From: Desulfomonile tiedjei DSM 6799
GTDB taxonomy: Bacteria > Desulfobacterota > Desulfomonilia > Desulfomonilales > Desulfomonilaceae
Assembly (NCBI RefSeq): GCF_000266945.1
Contig: NC_018025.1
Span: forward strand, 2,976,001 to 3,040,000
Reading direction: 5' to 3'
DNA length: 64,000 bases
The position numbers were made by a program, and so were the translations under genes. This document shows, one piece after another, positions 1 through 9,556 of this stretch. The notes under the pieces are model-generated. The model had not been told where the DNA came from, searched no databases, and saw nothing but the letters and a program-made list of their open reading frames with translations. Position 1 is the stretch's first letter, and the number at the start of each line of letters is the position of its first letter.

Positions 1-1539
1 CCGTGCATAGAAATCGTTGATGTAGCCGCCGCCGAGGTCGTTCAGGCTTTGACCGCCGATTGCCGGGGTCCGCTCGAATGGATCCTGGCGGATGTTCACG
101 ATGGTGGGCATGTCTGTTGTGACCTTCGGCCCGGGCCAGCCAAGCGGCTGTTGGAAAAACTGGAACTTGAGATCATCGATACGGATTGCCCCCAGGTGGG
201 GACCTCCGAAGTAGAAGATCTCGTGACGAACTGACGGCCCCTTGCCAGTGAGAAGGTCCATCTGATTGTACCCGTCGAGATGATTCTTGTACGTTCGGTC
301 GCCGAGCTTCACGCCCTTCAAGAGCTGGTCCTTTATGTTGGGATTGCCGGCGGCCGCCATGAGGGTAGGGAACCAATCCAGCCCCGAGAAGATGCCATTT
401 TCGATTGTGCCTGGTTTGACCTTGCCCGGCCAACGGATGATTGCGGGAACTCGGAACCCTCCTTCAAAGACGGTGCCCTTGGTTGCTTTGAACGGCGTCA
501 TGCCACCGTCCGGCCACGTGAATACCTCCGCCCCGTTGTCGGTGGTGAAGACGACGATCGTGTTATCGGCCTCGCCGATCTCCTCCAGGTGCTTCAGGAG
601 AGCGCCGATGCTATCATCCATTTGGGCCATACCCGCCTCTTCCAGACCATAATTACTTTTGAAATTCATAAGCGCCTGGTACTTCGGGGAGAGAAAGGTG
701 AAGACATGCATACGCGTCGTATTGTGCCAGACGAAGAACGGCTTTCCATCCTTCTTGGCCTTGTCTATGAACCCCTTGGTTCTCTCGACCAGCACTTCAT
801 CAAAAGTCTCCATATTGTACTTGGCCTTGCGGCCCTCCTGCCAGTTTTGGCGGCCGGCCATGTTTGGGAACGGCGCCAAGGGTCCTTCGTCCACGATCTT
901 CTGTTTTCCGACTTTTCCCCAACGAGGCATTTCGGTGGGATCATCCACATCCGTTGCCCAGGAGTGCACAAGATTGCGCGGCCCGTACTTGTCCACCCAG
1001 TCCTGAGGATAGTCGAACCAGTACGGATCGGACATCGCGTCGAGGTGGTACAGGTATCCGAAGAACTCGTCAAAACCATGCACTGTTGGCAGGTATTTGT
1101 TCAGATCGCCCAAGTGGTTCTTGCCGAATTGCCCGGTGGCATAGCCAAGTGACTTGAGTGCAGTGGCGAGCGTGCATGCCTCAGCAGGGATGCCGACGTC
1201 TGCCCCGGCCTGGCCCACCGTCGTCAAGCCTGTACGGATCGGCAGTTCGCCGGTGATGAAGTTTGCTCGGCCAGCGGTGCAGCTTGCTTCAGCGTAGTAG
1301 TCGGTGAATACCATGCCCTCGGCTGCAAGCTTGTCCAGATTTGGCGTCTTGCCGGACATGATGCCGCGATGGTAAGCACCAACGTTGAACCAACCTATGT
1401 CATCACCCATGATGAACAGAATGTTGGGCTTCTTCGCATCAGACTTTTTGGATTCCTGCGAATGAGCTGCACCGGCGAAAGTAATCGCCAGTACGATTGT
1501 CAGCAGCAGAATCCTTGTCTTCATTGTCATCACTTTCAT
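1..1539 (-). CDS. Periplasmic arylsulfatase, 3' end cut by window edge
   Basis: Formylglycine-dependent sulfatase that would hydrolyse sulfate esters in the periplasm; 513 codons are visible and the C-terminus runs off the window. After a signal peptide (about residues 1-28) come the metal-binding GDDIGW near residue 45, the modification motif SCTAGR (C-x-A-x-R, Cys about 87, the formylglycine precursor), GKNHLGD and TTDNGAE. Start chosen at the ATG at 1539 because GGGGGA lies about 7 nt upstream; in-frame ATGs at 1530 and 1524 are less well placed. It is clearly paralogous to the sulfatase at 2805-4520, with the HAD gene between them, all on one strand. The substrate cannot be read from sequence. 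Cys-type sulfatases need an FGE or anSME maturase, and none is seen here. Confidence 0.93.
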   Translation of the reverse strand, partial: MKVMTMKTRILLLTIVLAITFAGAAHSQESKKSDAKKPNILFIMGDDIGWFNVGAYHRGIMSGKTPNLDKLAAEGMVFTDYYAEASCTAGRANFITGELPIRTGLTTVGQAGADVGIPAEACTLATALKSLGYATGQFGKNHLGDLNKYLPTVHGFDEFFGYLYHLDAMSDPYWFDYPQDWVDKYGPRNLVHSWATDVDDPTEMPRWGKVGKQKIVDEGPLAPFPNMAGRQNWQEGRKAKYNMETFDEVLVERTKGFIDKAKKDGKPFFVWHNTTRMHVFTFLSPKYQALMNFKSNYGLEEAGMAQMDDSIGALLKHLEEIGEADNTIVVFTTDNGAEVFTWPDGGMTPFKATKGTVFEGGFRVPAIIRWPGKVKPGTIENGIFSGLDWFPTLMAAAGNPNIKDQLLKGVKLGDRTYKNHLDGYNQMDLLTGKGPSVRHEIFYFGGPHLGAIRIDDLKFQFFQQPLGWPGPKVTTDMPTIVNIRQDPFERTPAIGGQSLNDLGGGYINDFYAR

Positions 1540-1680
1540 GATAATCCCCCAAGACAATCAAATGAGTTCATTTCCGGTCGTAGGAATGTGCGATTTTTGT
1601 CATTACGTTCAGGTTGGTGACGCCTCCCTTTTCTGTCCCCGTGTCGGTTACAATGTGAGGACAAATGCTGCCTGTCAGCA

Positions 1681-2709
1681 CTACGGCTCGAATGCGAAGA
1701 GTCGCTTCCAGTCGTTCTTCATGCTGATAACGGTCCAGCCGTTCTTCTTCGCCTCGTCGTACAGCGCCTGCGTGAAAGTACCGACCTTGGTGTTTGGCAG
1801 CCGCTCGGCCGGTCCGTACGCGTACTCGCGTTCCCCATCATCGTGCAGCACGAGCATAGACAACCTCGTTCCTTCACCGGCTTTCGTGTATTCAAGCATC
1901 TGCCGGTCGCCGGTGGAGTTGCCGAAGGCAGCGCAGGGCCGGCGACCTATCATTAGGTGAATGCCTTCGGGCTTACCCGCGTTGTTGTCGTTGAGCAGAA
2001 GCTTGGGCTCCTTGGTCAGGAAGGGCTTGCCGTCCTTGGCATAGCCGTACCTTGTACCGCCTGCGGTGCCCACCACCTGCTCGGGCGGTATACCGTAGAC
2101 TCGTTCGGAATATTGGCGCACGAAGTCCTGGCCGCCGCCGGTGACGATGTAAGTCTTGTAGCCGTTGGCACGCAGGTATTGCATTACTTCCAGCATCGGC
2201 TGATAGACCAGCTCGGTGTAGGGACGATTCCAGCGCGGATGCGTGGCTGTCGCGATCCACTTTTTCACTTCCGCGTTGAACTCATCCACGGTCATGCCGG
2301 TGAGCGTGGCCATGAGGATCTTCTCGAGATCCTTCATCGAAAGCTTCGCCATTGCCTCCCGATTGCCCGACAGCACGGTCTTGAACGGCTGGACCTTGGA
2401 TAGCCTCGGTTTCGCCTTCACGACCGCCGGGACCCGCTCCAGGCAGTACATGACCTGAGTGTACATCGGGTGCTCGACCCACAGAGTGCCATCCTGGTCG
2501 AACGTTGCGATGCGCTCCTCAGGCGGCACGAATTTCGGACCGGCCTGGTTGGTGGTTTCCTTCACGAAGGCAATGATTGCTTGCTTGGCAGGACCGTCAT
2601 TCCACGAAGGAAGCGGATCGTCCGCGGCAAAAACCGGAACGCTGATTCCTACCCATAAGATCGCGGCGATTATTGATACGCTCAATAATCGCTTCATAAT
2701 GGCATTCAC
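1681..2709 (-). CDS. Secreted HAD-superfamily phosphatase-like protein
   Basis: 342-residue protein with a signal peptide (about residues 1-28, ending VFAAD) and a HAD hydrolase core: motif I FDQDGT (Asp71 and Asp73), motif II IVTGG (about 188-192), and a motif IV-like GNSTGD near residue 265. These support an aspartyl-phosphate mechanism and phosphatase activity outside the cytoplasm. The substrate is unknown. The gene lies between two sulfatases on the same strand with gaps of about 95 and 141 nt, so release of sulfate and phosphate from the same polymer or lipid is a reasonable inference. Start at 2709 has GGGGGA about 10 nt upstream; a second ATG four codons in is possible. Confidence 0.85.
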   Translation of the reverse strand: MNAIMKRLLSVSIIAAILWVGISVPVFAADDPLPSWNDGPAKQAIIAFVKETTNQAGPKFVPPEERIATFDQDGTLWVEHPMYTQVMYCLERVPAVVKAKPRLSKVQPFKTVLSGNREAMAKLSMKDLEKILMATLTGMTVDEFNAEVKKWIATATHPRWNRPYTELVYQPMLEVMQYLRANGYKTYIVTGGGQDFVRQYSERVYGIPPEQVVGTAGGTRYGYAKDGKPFLTKEPKLLLNDNNAGKPEGIHLMIGRRPCAAFGNSTGDRQMLEYTKAGEGTRLSMLVLHDDGEREYAYGPAERLPNTKVGTFTQALYDEAKKNGWTVISMKNDWKRLFAFEP

Positions 2710-2804
2710 CGGTATTCCCCCTTGCGCAAGTTCACTCGGTCTGCAAACTGTTATTCAGCCAACGGGCGGCCTTAGGCCGCCCGCATCATCCACGAGAATC
2801 CGGG

Positions 2805-4520
2805 CTACTGGCTCGGGTGCGCCTGTAGCTTCTTGAGCTGCTCCATGACCTGAGTCAGGTTGAAGCTCTCCGGAGACTGAAGGGGGGGGAACTTGATGTA
2901 GGTCTCGAGCTCGTGGAGCCACATCACCTGGCCCATGGGCAGTATGTTGAAGTCGTATATCCAAGCCGTAAGCGGCCCGCCGAGCGCGCCGCTGAACCAG
3001 AAAGCCGACTTTCTCCACTCGCCCATCGTCGTCTCGAACGGATCGCGCTTGAGATTGACCACCCCGGCCGCGAACTGCTGCTGGACTCCCGGGACGTTGA
3101 AGCCCGTCGCGGTTTCGGGCGCGATCGCGAAATACATCTTCCAATTCTTGTAGCGCACCGCCGACGGGTGCGGGCCTGAATAGTAGAAAAAGGTGTCGCG
3201 GGCCGACTTGTCCGATTTGCCGGTCAGGTAGCCGATCTGGTTGACACCGTCGAGCATGGTCTTGACGATGCCGGGATACTTACCGGCCTGGATCTGCTTG
3301 TTAAGCTCGTCGCCCTTGGGACCGCCCGCGATTTCGACAAAGGTCGGCAGCCAGTCGAGCGACGCGAAGATGTCGTTGAAGACCGTTCCCGGCTTAATGT
3401 GCCCCGGCCACCGAATAACACACGGAGCGCGCATGCCGCCTTCCCAGGTGTTCATCTTCGAGCCCTTGAATGGCGTGGTGCCGCCGTCGGGGAAGCTCCA
3501 CGTCTCGGCGCCGTTGTCGGTGGTGAAGACGACGATTGTGTTGTCGAGCTGGCCCATGTCCTCCAGCTTCTTCAGGACCAGGCCGATGTTGTCGTCCATC
3601 TGCTTCATGCCGGCTTCGTTGACGCCCCAGTCCCTGCCGCCGGGCTCGCCCACCATCGCCATGTACTTATCCGACAGCACGGTCGTGACGTGCATACGCG
3701 CCGGATTGTAGTAGACGAAGAACGGCTTGTTCGTCTTCTTGGGGTCGTTGCGGTCGAGGAAGTCGATCACCTTGGCCGAGATTTCCTCGTCCACCGTCTT
3801 GGACCGCTCGAGCGTAAGCGGCCCCTCGTCCTTGCACGTCTGGTTCTTCGTGGTTCCGTCGGAGGACTTGCACCAGAGGACCGGTCGGGGAGGCGTCAGG
3901 CATGTGGCGGTCTGGGGATCCAACGCTCCCGGCACTTCGGGGACGCCCGGAATCGGCGTGTTCTTGCAGGGCGGCGCAATGCCCTGGGTGGTCGGGTTCT
4001 TGTTGATGTCGGGGAAGCTCGTCTGCTGCATCGCATCGAGGTGATAGAGATAGCCCCAGAACTCCTGGAAGCCGTGTGCGGTCGGCAGCGAATCGGTGTG
4101 ATCGCCGAGATGGTTCTTGCCGAACTGGCCCGTGTTGTAGCCGAGATCGAGCAGGAATTTGCCGATCGACGGCGTGCCGGGCCGCAGATAGGACGGGCTG
4201 CCCGGGAGCTGCGGCGGGATCATCCCGGTGCGCAGCGGATTCATGCCGGTGACGAAGGCGTTGCGCCCGGCAGTGCAGCTCTGCTCGGCGTAATAGTCCG
4301 TGAACATCGCGCCCTCCCGCCCGATGCGGTCGATGTTGGGTGTCTCTCCGACCATCAACCCGCGATGGTAGATGCTCGGCTGCATCCAGCCGATGTCGTC
4401 TCCCATGATGAACAAAATGTTGGGTTTCTTGTCCTGCGCATACGAGGCAGTCGCGATTAGAAACATAATGAGACAAATTGCGACAAAGATCGTCGGAATC
4501 GGCATTTTTCTTAGTATCAT
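2805..4520 (-). CDS. Periplasmic arylsulfatase (full length)
   Basis: 571-residue sulfatase paralogous to the gene at the window's left edge. A signal peptide (about 1-28, ending ASYAQ) is followed by GDDIGW (Asp41/Asp42), SCTAGR (Cys82 is the expected formylglycine), GKNHLGDHTD, and TTDNGAET, covering the metal and sulfate site of the family. The frame stays open to 4646, but the ATG at 4520 is chosen because GGGGGAG sits 6-7 nt upstream and the signal peptide begins there. An insert around residues 170-250 is rich in Pro and Cys and distinguishes it from its paralogue. Likely co-transcribed with the HAD and second sulfatase genes downstream. Confidence 0.93.
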   Translation of the reverse strand: MILRKMPIPTIFVAICLIMFLIATASYAQDKKPNILFIMGDDIGWMQPSIYHRGLMVGETPNIDRIGREGAMFTDYYAEQSCTAGRNAFVTGMNPLRTGMIPPQLPGSPSYLRPGTPSIGKFLLDLGYNTGQFGKNHLGDHTDSLPTAHGFQEFWGYLYHLDAMQQTSFPDINKNPTTQGIAPPCKNTPIPGVPEVPGALDPQTATCLTPPRPVLWCKSSDGTTKNQTCKDEGPLTLERSKTVDEEISAKVIDFLDRNDPKKTNKPFFVYYNPARMHVTTVLSDKYMAMVGEPGGRDWGVNEAGMKQMDDNIGLVLKKLEDMGQLDNTIVVFTTDNGAETWSFPDGGTTPFKGSKMNTWEGGMRAPCVIRWPGHIKPGTVFNDIFASLDWLPTFVEIAGGPKGDELNKQIQAGKYPGIVKTMLDGVNQIGYLTGKSDKSARDTFFYYSGPHPSAVRYKNWKMYFAIAPETATGFNVPGVQQQFAAGVVNLKRDPFETTMGEWRKSAFWFSGALGGPLTAWIYDFNILPMGQVMWLHELETYIKFPPLQSPESFNLTQVMEQLKKLQAHPSQ

Positions 4521-4688
4521 TTTTATCTCCCCCCATTTAGCAACTTTGCTCAAAAACAAAGTCCGAGATATCAATTTCCTGCTATCCTCAACATTCAAGC
4601 ATTTCTCTATAATTGTGTCTTCTTTGTACTTGTTGCTCCTTTCCACCCCCCCCCTTATGTCCGCTCTACTCTCTTCAAATCAAACAAG

Positions 4689-7163
4689 TCATTTTTCTTG
4701 CACATCCGGAGAGGTACCTTTCAAGGCTTCCAGGCGAACCTTCATACGAATCCTGTGCCGGTCTGGTAGACCTTCTACAGCTAGTCCCTTGCTGTACACT
4801 GCTTCAGCCTCCGCCTTTCTCCCCTGTTTCTCATAGATTCCGCCCAGGAGCACATAAGCATCGGCATGAGCGGGGTATTTGGCAATGAGGCCATCCAGTA
4901 CGTCTGCTGCGCCGGCAAGGTCCCCTTTCTGTTGGCGAAAAAAAGCCAGCGTATAAGCGTACCTGGGCTGGTCCGGCCTTATTTCAGCAGCATTCCTGCA
5001 GAAATCCACCGCCTCGTCGAGACGGTCCTTCGAAAGAATTACCGAGAGGTTGTAAGCTGCCTGAGCCATCTGAGGGTCGGCCTTGAAAGCAGCCCTAAGG
5101 TGTTTCTCCGCAGCGATGAGATTATTCTCCTCGGCCTTGAGCAAGCCCATGTTAAAATTCGCGGCGGCATTGTCGGGAGCTACTTTCAATGCCTTCTGTA
5201 AGGTCTCATTGACCTTTTGGCTTTCACCCATACGGGCATACGCCATTGCTTCGTTGACCATGGCGAGGACCGCGCGCGGTTCCATCTTCAGGGCCGTTTC
5301 ATATGACGCTACTGCCTGTTGCATATCACCGCGATCGAGGTAGTAGTTGCCTAAATTGTAATGCGATTCCCACTGGTCCTGTCGTGACAGGACGGAAGCC
5401 AAGTACTCCTTGTTTGCGGCTTCGACCTTTCCCTTGTCTGCTTCCGTCAGAGCGATATTCCGGTAACCGGCAAGCGACGCTGCCGCTCGCACCCGAACAA
5501 GGCGGTAGCCGTCCCCCGTCGCCTCTATCCGAGCTTGCACAGATTCTTTCGTGGGTATGGTTTGCAGGGCCGTTGCAGCCGCAGCACGCATGAGCGGGGA
5601 CGGATCTTTGATCGCCCGGAGCAAGGCTGGTACCACTCGCGAGTCCTCCGAAGCAGGCACAAGGCGGAGAAGCGACGTTGCAAAAATTACGTCACGATCT
5701 TTGCTTGTCATATAGTCAAGCATCTCCGTGAGCTTGTTCCAGTCACGTTTTCGCGCTGAATCAATCAATCCCGCCCGGTGGAGCACTGCCGCCTGATAAT
5801 CTCGTTTACGCCAGATCCTAACCGTCTCATCAGCCCATTGAGGAGTCTTGTCCTTATGGCATGCATTGCACGCATTGGGAGACTTGAAGGCGATGGTTGC
5901 GGCAGGGGTAGGGGGCAGCATCGAGTGGTCGCTCCTATGCATTCGCGCAAATTCCGTCATGGGCATGTGGCAGGAAATGCACCTATTTCCCGGGCTGTCG
6001 GCCTTGTGGTGCGTATGTTCAGTGGGATTGTCGATCTTCTCTTTATGGCAGGGCATGCAAGCCTGATTGGCTTTGTCCTCACTCTTGAATTTGTACCGGC
6101 CGCTGGATGTGTGGCAATGGAGACAATCGAGTTTTCCCGATTTCACGCAGGGGCTCATGAGCCAGGAAGTGTATGTGTAGTTCTCTCCAAGGTCACGGCC
6201 ATCGGGGTAATAGTCGGAGTTTTCGAGAGTTACCAGACCGAAATGATCGAAAAACCTGTCCCCGGGTTGGAAGGTGTCCGTCAGCACAACCGCCTTGGCA
6301 TGACATGTGGAGCATGTCGCATTGTTCTGCTCCTTGGAAAAGTCACGACCGCCGCGCGTTATCTTCAGGTCTTTCGGAACGGTTCCCTTGGGTGCGGCCT
6401 CGCAGACACGAATGTGCTCATCAGCGGGACCGTGGCAAGTCTCGCAATTGATGCCCGGCTCTTTCCAGACCGTATTGTACGTGTCAGTCTTCAGATCGTA
6501 ATTCGTGGAGACTTGGCTCACGTGACACCCGTAACAGGCGGTGTTGAAAGTGTATTGCCAGTCCTTCCAGTGTATCGGCTCGTCCGTCTGACCCGGAACG
6601 TGCCGCACCCCGCTCGCTGCCATGTCAAACCATTCTTTCTTGTTCACGTCGTATGCTACGGGAAGAGTCTGGAGTCGCCCGCGATCCAGAGAAGTAAGAA
6701 AATAGTAAACGTTCTTCCCCCCCATGACGTGATCGATCCAATACTTCTTCTCGCCTTCAGGACCTCGTTCAATGACCCAACCGGTCTCTCCAGTTATATC
6801 GACACGGTATCGAAAGTCCCCGACGACGATCTCCTCTGTCTGAGGGGAGAGCTTATTGAGCGCCAAATCCACGGTATATGGCTGCATGGCCAGTCCGTGA
6901 TGAGAAGGGGCCCACAATTGGTAGAATTTCTCGTGACATTTGCGGCAGCTCACCGAACCGGTGTAGGGGAGCGCAGGTGATCCGACACTATCGGCCATTC
7001 CATGCCCCATAGGAGGAAATGATTGTGAGACTACCCAGTTTCCCAGAATAACAACAAACAGTGCTACGACGGGCATACCAATTTTAGATGCTTTCACAGT
7101 CTCCCCTAGAGAGCGTAGTACCGCGGATGTAACTCTGACAGTGATAATGTTACTCCGCTTCAC
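4689..7163 (-). CDS. Octahaem cytochrome c with C-terminal TPRs
   Basis: 824-residue exported multihaem protein. A hydrophobic N-terminal segment (about 30-47) acts as signal or anchor. Eight CXXCH sites follow between residues 73 and 436 (CRKCH, CYGCH, CETCH, CSTCH, CLHCH, CMPCH, CISCH, CNACH), with further His residues that could be distal ligands. A HEAT-like stretch (about 500-560) and TPRs (about 605-810) suggest a protein-docking platform. It resembles cytochrome c554/NrfA-type multihaem proteins with TPR extensions, so a periplasmic electron-transfer role is likely; the partner is unknown. It is first in the minus-strand run leading to the sulfatases. The start is uncertain: the longest frame begins with GTG and has no clear ribosome site. 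AGGGGAG lies just before another in-frame GTG at about 7097. Confidence 0.85.
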   Translation of the reverse strand: MKRSNIITVRVTSAVLRSLGETVKASKIGMPVVALFVVILGNWVVSQSFPPMGHGMADSVGSPALPYTGSVSCRKCHEKFYQLWAPSHHGLAMQPYTVDLALNKLSPQTEEIVVGDFRYRVDITGETGWVIERGPEGEKKYWIDHVMGGKNVYYFLTSLDRGRLQTLPVAYDVNKKEWFDMAASGVRHVPGQTDEPIHWKDWQYTFNTACYGCHVSQVSTNYDLKTDTYNTVWKEPGINCETCHGPADEHIRVCEAAPKGTVPKDLKITRGGRDFSKEQNNATCSTCHAKAVVLTDTFQPGDRFFDHFGLVTLENSDYYPDGRDLGENYTYTSWLMSPCVKSGKLDCLHCHTSSGRYKFKSEDKANQACMPCHKEKIDNPTEHTHHKADSPGNRCISCHMPMTEFARMHRSDHSMLPPTPAATIAFKSPNACNACHKDKTPQWADETVRIWRKRDYQAAVLHRAGLIDSARKRDWNKLTEMLDYMTSKDRDVIFATSLLRLVPASEDSRVVPALLRAIKDPSPLMRAAAATALQTIPTKESVQARIEATGDGYRLVRVRAAASLAGYRNIALTEADKGKVEAANKEYLASVLSRQDQWESHYNLGNYYLDRGDMQQAVASYETALKMEPRAVLAMVNEAMAYARMGESQKVNETLQKALKVAPDNAAANFNMGLLKAEENNLIAAEKHLRAAFKADPQMAQAAYNLSVILSKDRLDEAVDFCRNAAEIRPDQPRYAYTLAFFRQQKGDLAGAADVLDGLIAKYPAHADAYVLLGGIYEKQGRKAEAEAVYSKGLAVEGLPDRHRIRMKVRLEALKGTSPDVQEK

Positions 7164-7563
7164 GAAGCAATATGTACATTACCATAATACCTGAAAGTGA
7201 AAACCTTTGAAAGCATGGGTACGTATTGTTAGAGATGTCCGAACATTCATCGCGTTTCTTCTTGAAAGGTACTGTGCATCAGAGAACGAGCAATTGCCTT
7301 AAGAAAGGGCCTGTTGAAAAGGCCGCTTACGTATTTGAAGACACGTTATTTTTCGGTTGCCTTAAGATCGATTTCATGAGATTGTGAATCCACCGCGTGA
7401 CAAGTTTAAGATCGGGGATTGCTTGGCGAAAATCCGAAAACTCCGGTTCTAACTTATCGGTGTTTTCTCCGGGCACACCGGTTCACAGCATTCGCTGGAT
7501 TAACGGTAGCAGTGGATATCGGTCTTTGTACCAATGCGGTTTCCTTGAAGAAAGGACTGGAGC
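7164..7563. other. Divergent intergenic region, about 400 nt
   Basis: Separates the minus-strand cytochrome from the plus-strand barrel gene and so should hold both promoters. No open frame with a ribosome site was found. The 11-mer TTGCCTTAAGA occurs twice about 65 nt apart (near 7294 and 7359) and could be a regulator half-site, but nothing more can be supported. Confidence 0.4.
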
Positions 7564-8496
7564 ATGAAAAGGGTTTGGGTCGGTCTGCTTGTCGTTGTCT
7601 TCTGCATTCCTGCAAGTGTGTTCGGTCAGGATTTGCCGTCTGTAGGATTCCCCACTCTGTCGTCCCTCACTGAAAACGTTAAGGTGAACCCATACGCGCA
7701 AGTAGGGTTCCAATGGGTTGGCTCCAACCTGAATCTTCCGGTACAGAACGAGCCTCTTCCGGTCCTTCCACTCAATATCGGGAGTCTGGATATCTCTTTG
7801 AAGGATGCCAATTTTTGGACGGGCATTGCAGGAATTACCATTATAGCTAATGACAAATACAGCCTTTTCGGAACTGCCGGAGGGTTCCTCAATCGACCGT
7901 TCATCACGTCCGGAACTGTCCCTGTGAGTCTCGATCTCATCAGTACGTCGGCCACACTTGAATTCGACAATACCAATGTTGAGAGCTGGTTTATTCAGAC
8001 CGGTATCGGCCTTGGGCCGGTGCTGTTCGGACTCTACTGGGATCATTTCGCGTTTGTATTGGGGGAACCGCGAAACCAGAACGGACCCATTGCAAATCAA
8101 ACCTTAAGAGGTGACATCCTTACCAGGACGTTCGCCCCCTTTATCGGCTTAACCCTCCCGGTGTCCGGCGCAATGCTCACGGTAACGTACAGCCCGTTTG
8201 CCTATTCCAATACGGCTCTGGCTCTCATGAACTCGCAGAACAATCTTTCAGAGCTGCGTTATACGTGGAAAAAGCCGGGAGACTTACTGAATGCCTCGTT
8301 GCAGTACAACACGCCAATTGCTTCAACGTATCAATTCGGCATATGGTGCAACTATAGCTGGATGAGGTTGCGCCGGAATGCGGAGCTAGAATTCCAGAAC
8401 ACTCCCGCGCCCGCCATCTCTCGAACCAGAGATGTTACTGCGACTATGACAAAGTATATTCTTGGCGGAGGAGTGAATGTAGGGATCAACTTCTAA
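7564..8496 (+). CDS. Putative outer-membrane beta-barrel protein
   Basis: 310 residues, not recognised as a named family. A signal peptide (about 1-21, ending VFGQD) precedes alternating hydrophobic/polar strands rich in Gly, Asn and aromatic residues. The chain ends in the aromatic-terminated strand VGINF, as expected for a BAM-inserted barrel. Start ATG at 7564 has AGGACTGGAG immediately upstream. No catalytic motif is visible. It stands alone, with more than 360 nt of gene-free sequence on each side. Confidence 0.75.
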   Translation: MKRVWVGLLVVVFCIPASVFGQDLPSVGFPTLSSLTENVKVNPYAQVGFQWVGSNLNLPVQNEPLPVLPLNIGSLDISLKDANFWTGIAGITIIANDKYSLFGTAGGFLNRPFITSGTVPVSLDLISTSATLEFDNTNVESWFIQTGIGLGPVLFGLYWDHFAFVLGEPRNQNGPIANQTLRGDILTRTFAPFIGLTLPVSGAMLTVTYSPFAYSNTALALMNSQNNLSELRYTWKKPGDLLNASLQYNTPIASTYQFGIWCNYSWMRLRRNAELEFQNTPAPAISRTRDVTATMTKYILGGGVNVGINF

Positions 8497-8742
8497 ACTG
8501 CATCTGAATTGGACATCCATAATTAAATCGTCTCCATATCGCTTTATCCCGCACGGCGTCTAAATCCTTTTAGAACTCCTGATATTACTCGTGCTTACCT
8601 TTTTCTCATTTGGTCACCTCGCTGATATTGGACGCGAAGATCTTCCCCATAGCTTCGTGCAAAAGGGTCGCGAAAAGAGGGAATGCGTTTAGATCTTTAT
8701 ACAGCCATTTCTTCTGTTGCAGATTGATTTATCCTTTGATCC

Positions 8743-8759
8743 TAGACAATTGTTGTCTA
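8743..8759. promoter_or_regulatory. Palindromic operator candidate
   Basis: TAGACAA-TTG-TTGTCTA is a perfect 7-bp inverted repeat around a 3-nt centre. It lies about 31 nt before a TATAAT hexamer, where an activator or repressor could act on the downstream gene. Confidence 0.35.
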
Positions 8760-8789
8760 TCAAAACAAAACTCCGCTCGGCAAATGTCT

Positions 8790-8795
8790 TATAAT
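8790..8795 (+). promoter_or_regulatory. -10 hexamer (TATAAT)
   Basis: Perfect TATAAT 64 nt before the ATG at 8859. There is no good -35 at 16-18 nt, which fits an activator-dependent promoter using the palindrome upstream. Confidence 0.45.
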
Positions 8796-8858
8796 ACACT
8801 GTACAATTCTCTTGGACTGGAATTGAAAAATGAATGGAGATCCCAGGGAGAGTATGCA

Positions 8859-9254
8859 ATGGAAATCGTAAAAATATACGATCCCGTAATTTTGGCGGGA
8901 GGGTACACCAGTTTGTACGTGATCCCCATCGAGTTTTCTCGCTCGCTCGATCCGATTTGGGTGGAAAAACTGAAAGAGAAATATGATGAACTGTCTCTGG
9001 GCAGTTCGGAAAGCATTGTGTTTGAGCCGGTTGAAGACTCGCCGTTACTTGACTGGTCAGCCGGAAGAGTTGATTCGGACAGGCTGTTATTTGTTGTTCT
9101 CAATCAGCAGATCCTTGCAGATGGGATTCATGTGAAGCCAGACCCCGAGAGAGCCCGGGAATGGATCATCGATGCTGTCGATTTCGCCAACCAATCGAGC
9201 AGAGATGTTGCGACAGAAACAAAAGTTCAGGAAATACAACAACACGCGGAATAA
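8859..9254 (+). CDS. Hypothetical protein, 131 aa
   Basis: Not recognised. Starts at the ATG at 8859, which has GGGAGAG about 7 nt upstream; the longer open frame to the left is not needed. The product is acidic, has no signal peptide or membrane segment, and shows mixed alpha/beta character with a Lys/Glu-rich helix near residue 35 and another near the C-terminus. A TATAAT promoter element lies 64 nt upstream. It is a single gene with no obvious partner. Confidence 0.65.
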   Translation: MEIVKIYDPVILAGGYTSLYVIPIEFSRSLDPIWVEKLKEKYDELSLGSSESIVFEPVEDSPLLDWSAGRVDSDRLLFVVLNQQILADGIHVKPDPERAREWIIDAVDFANQSSRDVATETKVQEIQQHAE

Positions 9255-9556
9255 AGCTTCTCCGCTACAGGAAACGTTGCACATGGCATGGTTTTGAAAG
9301 AAATGCGCGGGGGACGAATCGGCTGAAGAAATTGAATGAGAGCACAACCTGCATTAATCTAATGATTGATTGATAGTTCTGTAGTTCTGGCTTCATTCAG
9401 GATGCAGTAATCCTTTGCATCAGGGATTAAGCCAGTTTTTTTTTGTGGAAGCTTTGTATGCTGAACTGAAGAAGATGAGAATTGTTTCGATCTTGTCCGG
9501 TGTTGCTGCCCAGCAGTCGTCGAAACGATGTACTGCGCAGCAACGCAGTCGTGCGA
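9255..9556. other. Intergenic stretch without supported gene
   Basis: About 300 nt between convergent genes. Short frames exist on both strands but none has a ribosome site or protein-like composition. No strong hairpin was found. Confidence 0.35.

Larger units (their letters stand above)
8497..8858. other. Gene-free AT-rich stretch with promoter elements
   Basis: About 360 nt between the barrel gene and the 131-codon gene at 8859. An open frame reaches back to 8610, but its upstream part lacks a ribosome site and reads as low-complexity. The useful content is a short palindrome at 8743-8759 and a TATAAT at 8790-8795, listed separately. Confidence 0.45.

Noticed and set aside
280-1152. 290-codon plus-strand open frame
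   Set aside because: Antisense to the left-edge sulfatase, whose active-site motifs are intact.
3399-4460. Long 353-codon open frame on the plus strand
   Set aside because: It lies entirely opposite the sulfatase at 2805-4520, which has full family motifs; the frame is an antisense shadow of GC-rich coding sequence.
4644-4655. Run of C residues as a phase-variation tract
   Set aside because: It is intergenic, between the cytochrome and sulfatase genes, and no evidence shows length variation or a promoter overlap.
5778-6980. 400-codon plus-strand open frame
   Set aside because: Antisense to the octahaem cytochrome; no ribosome site and no family likeness.
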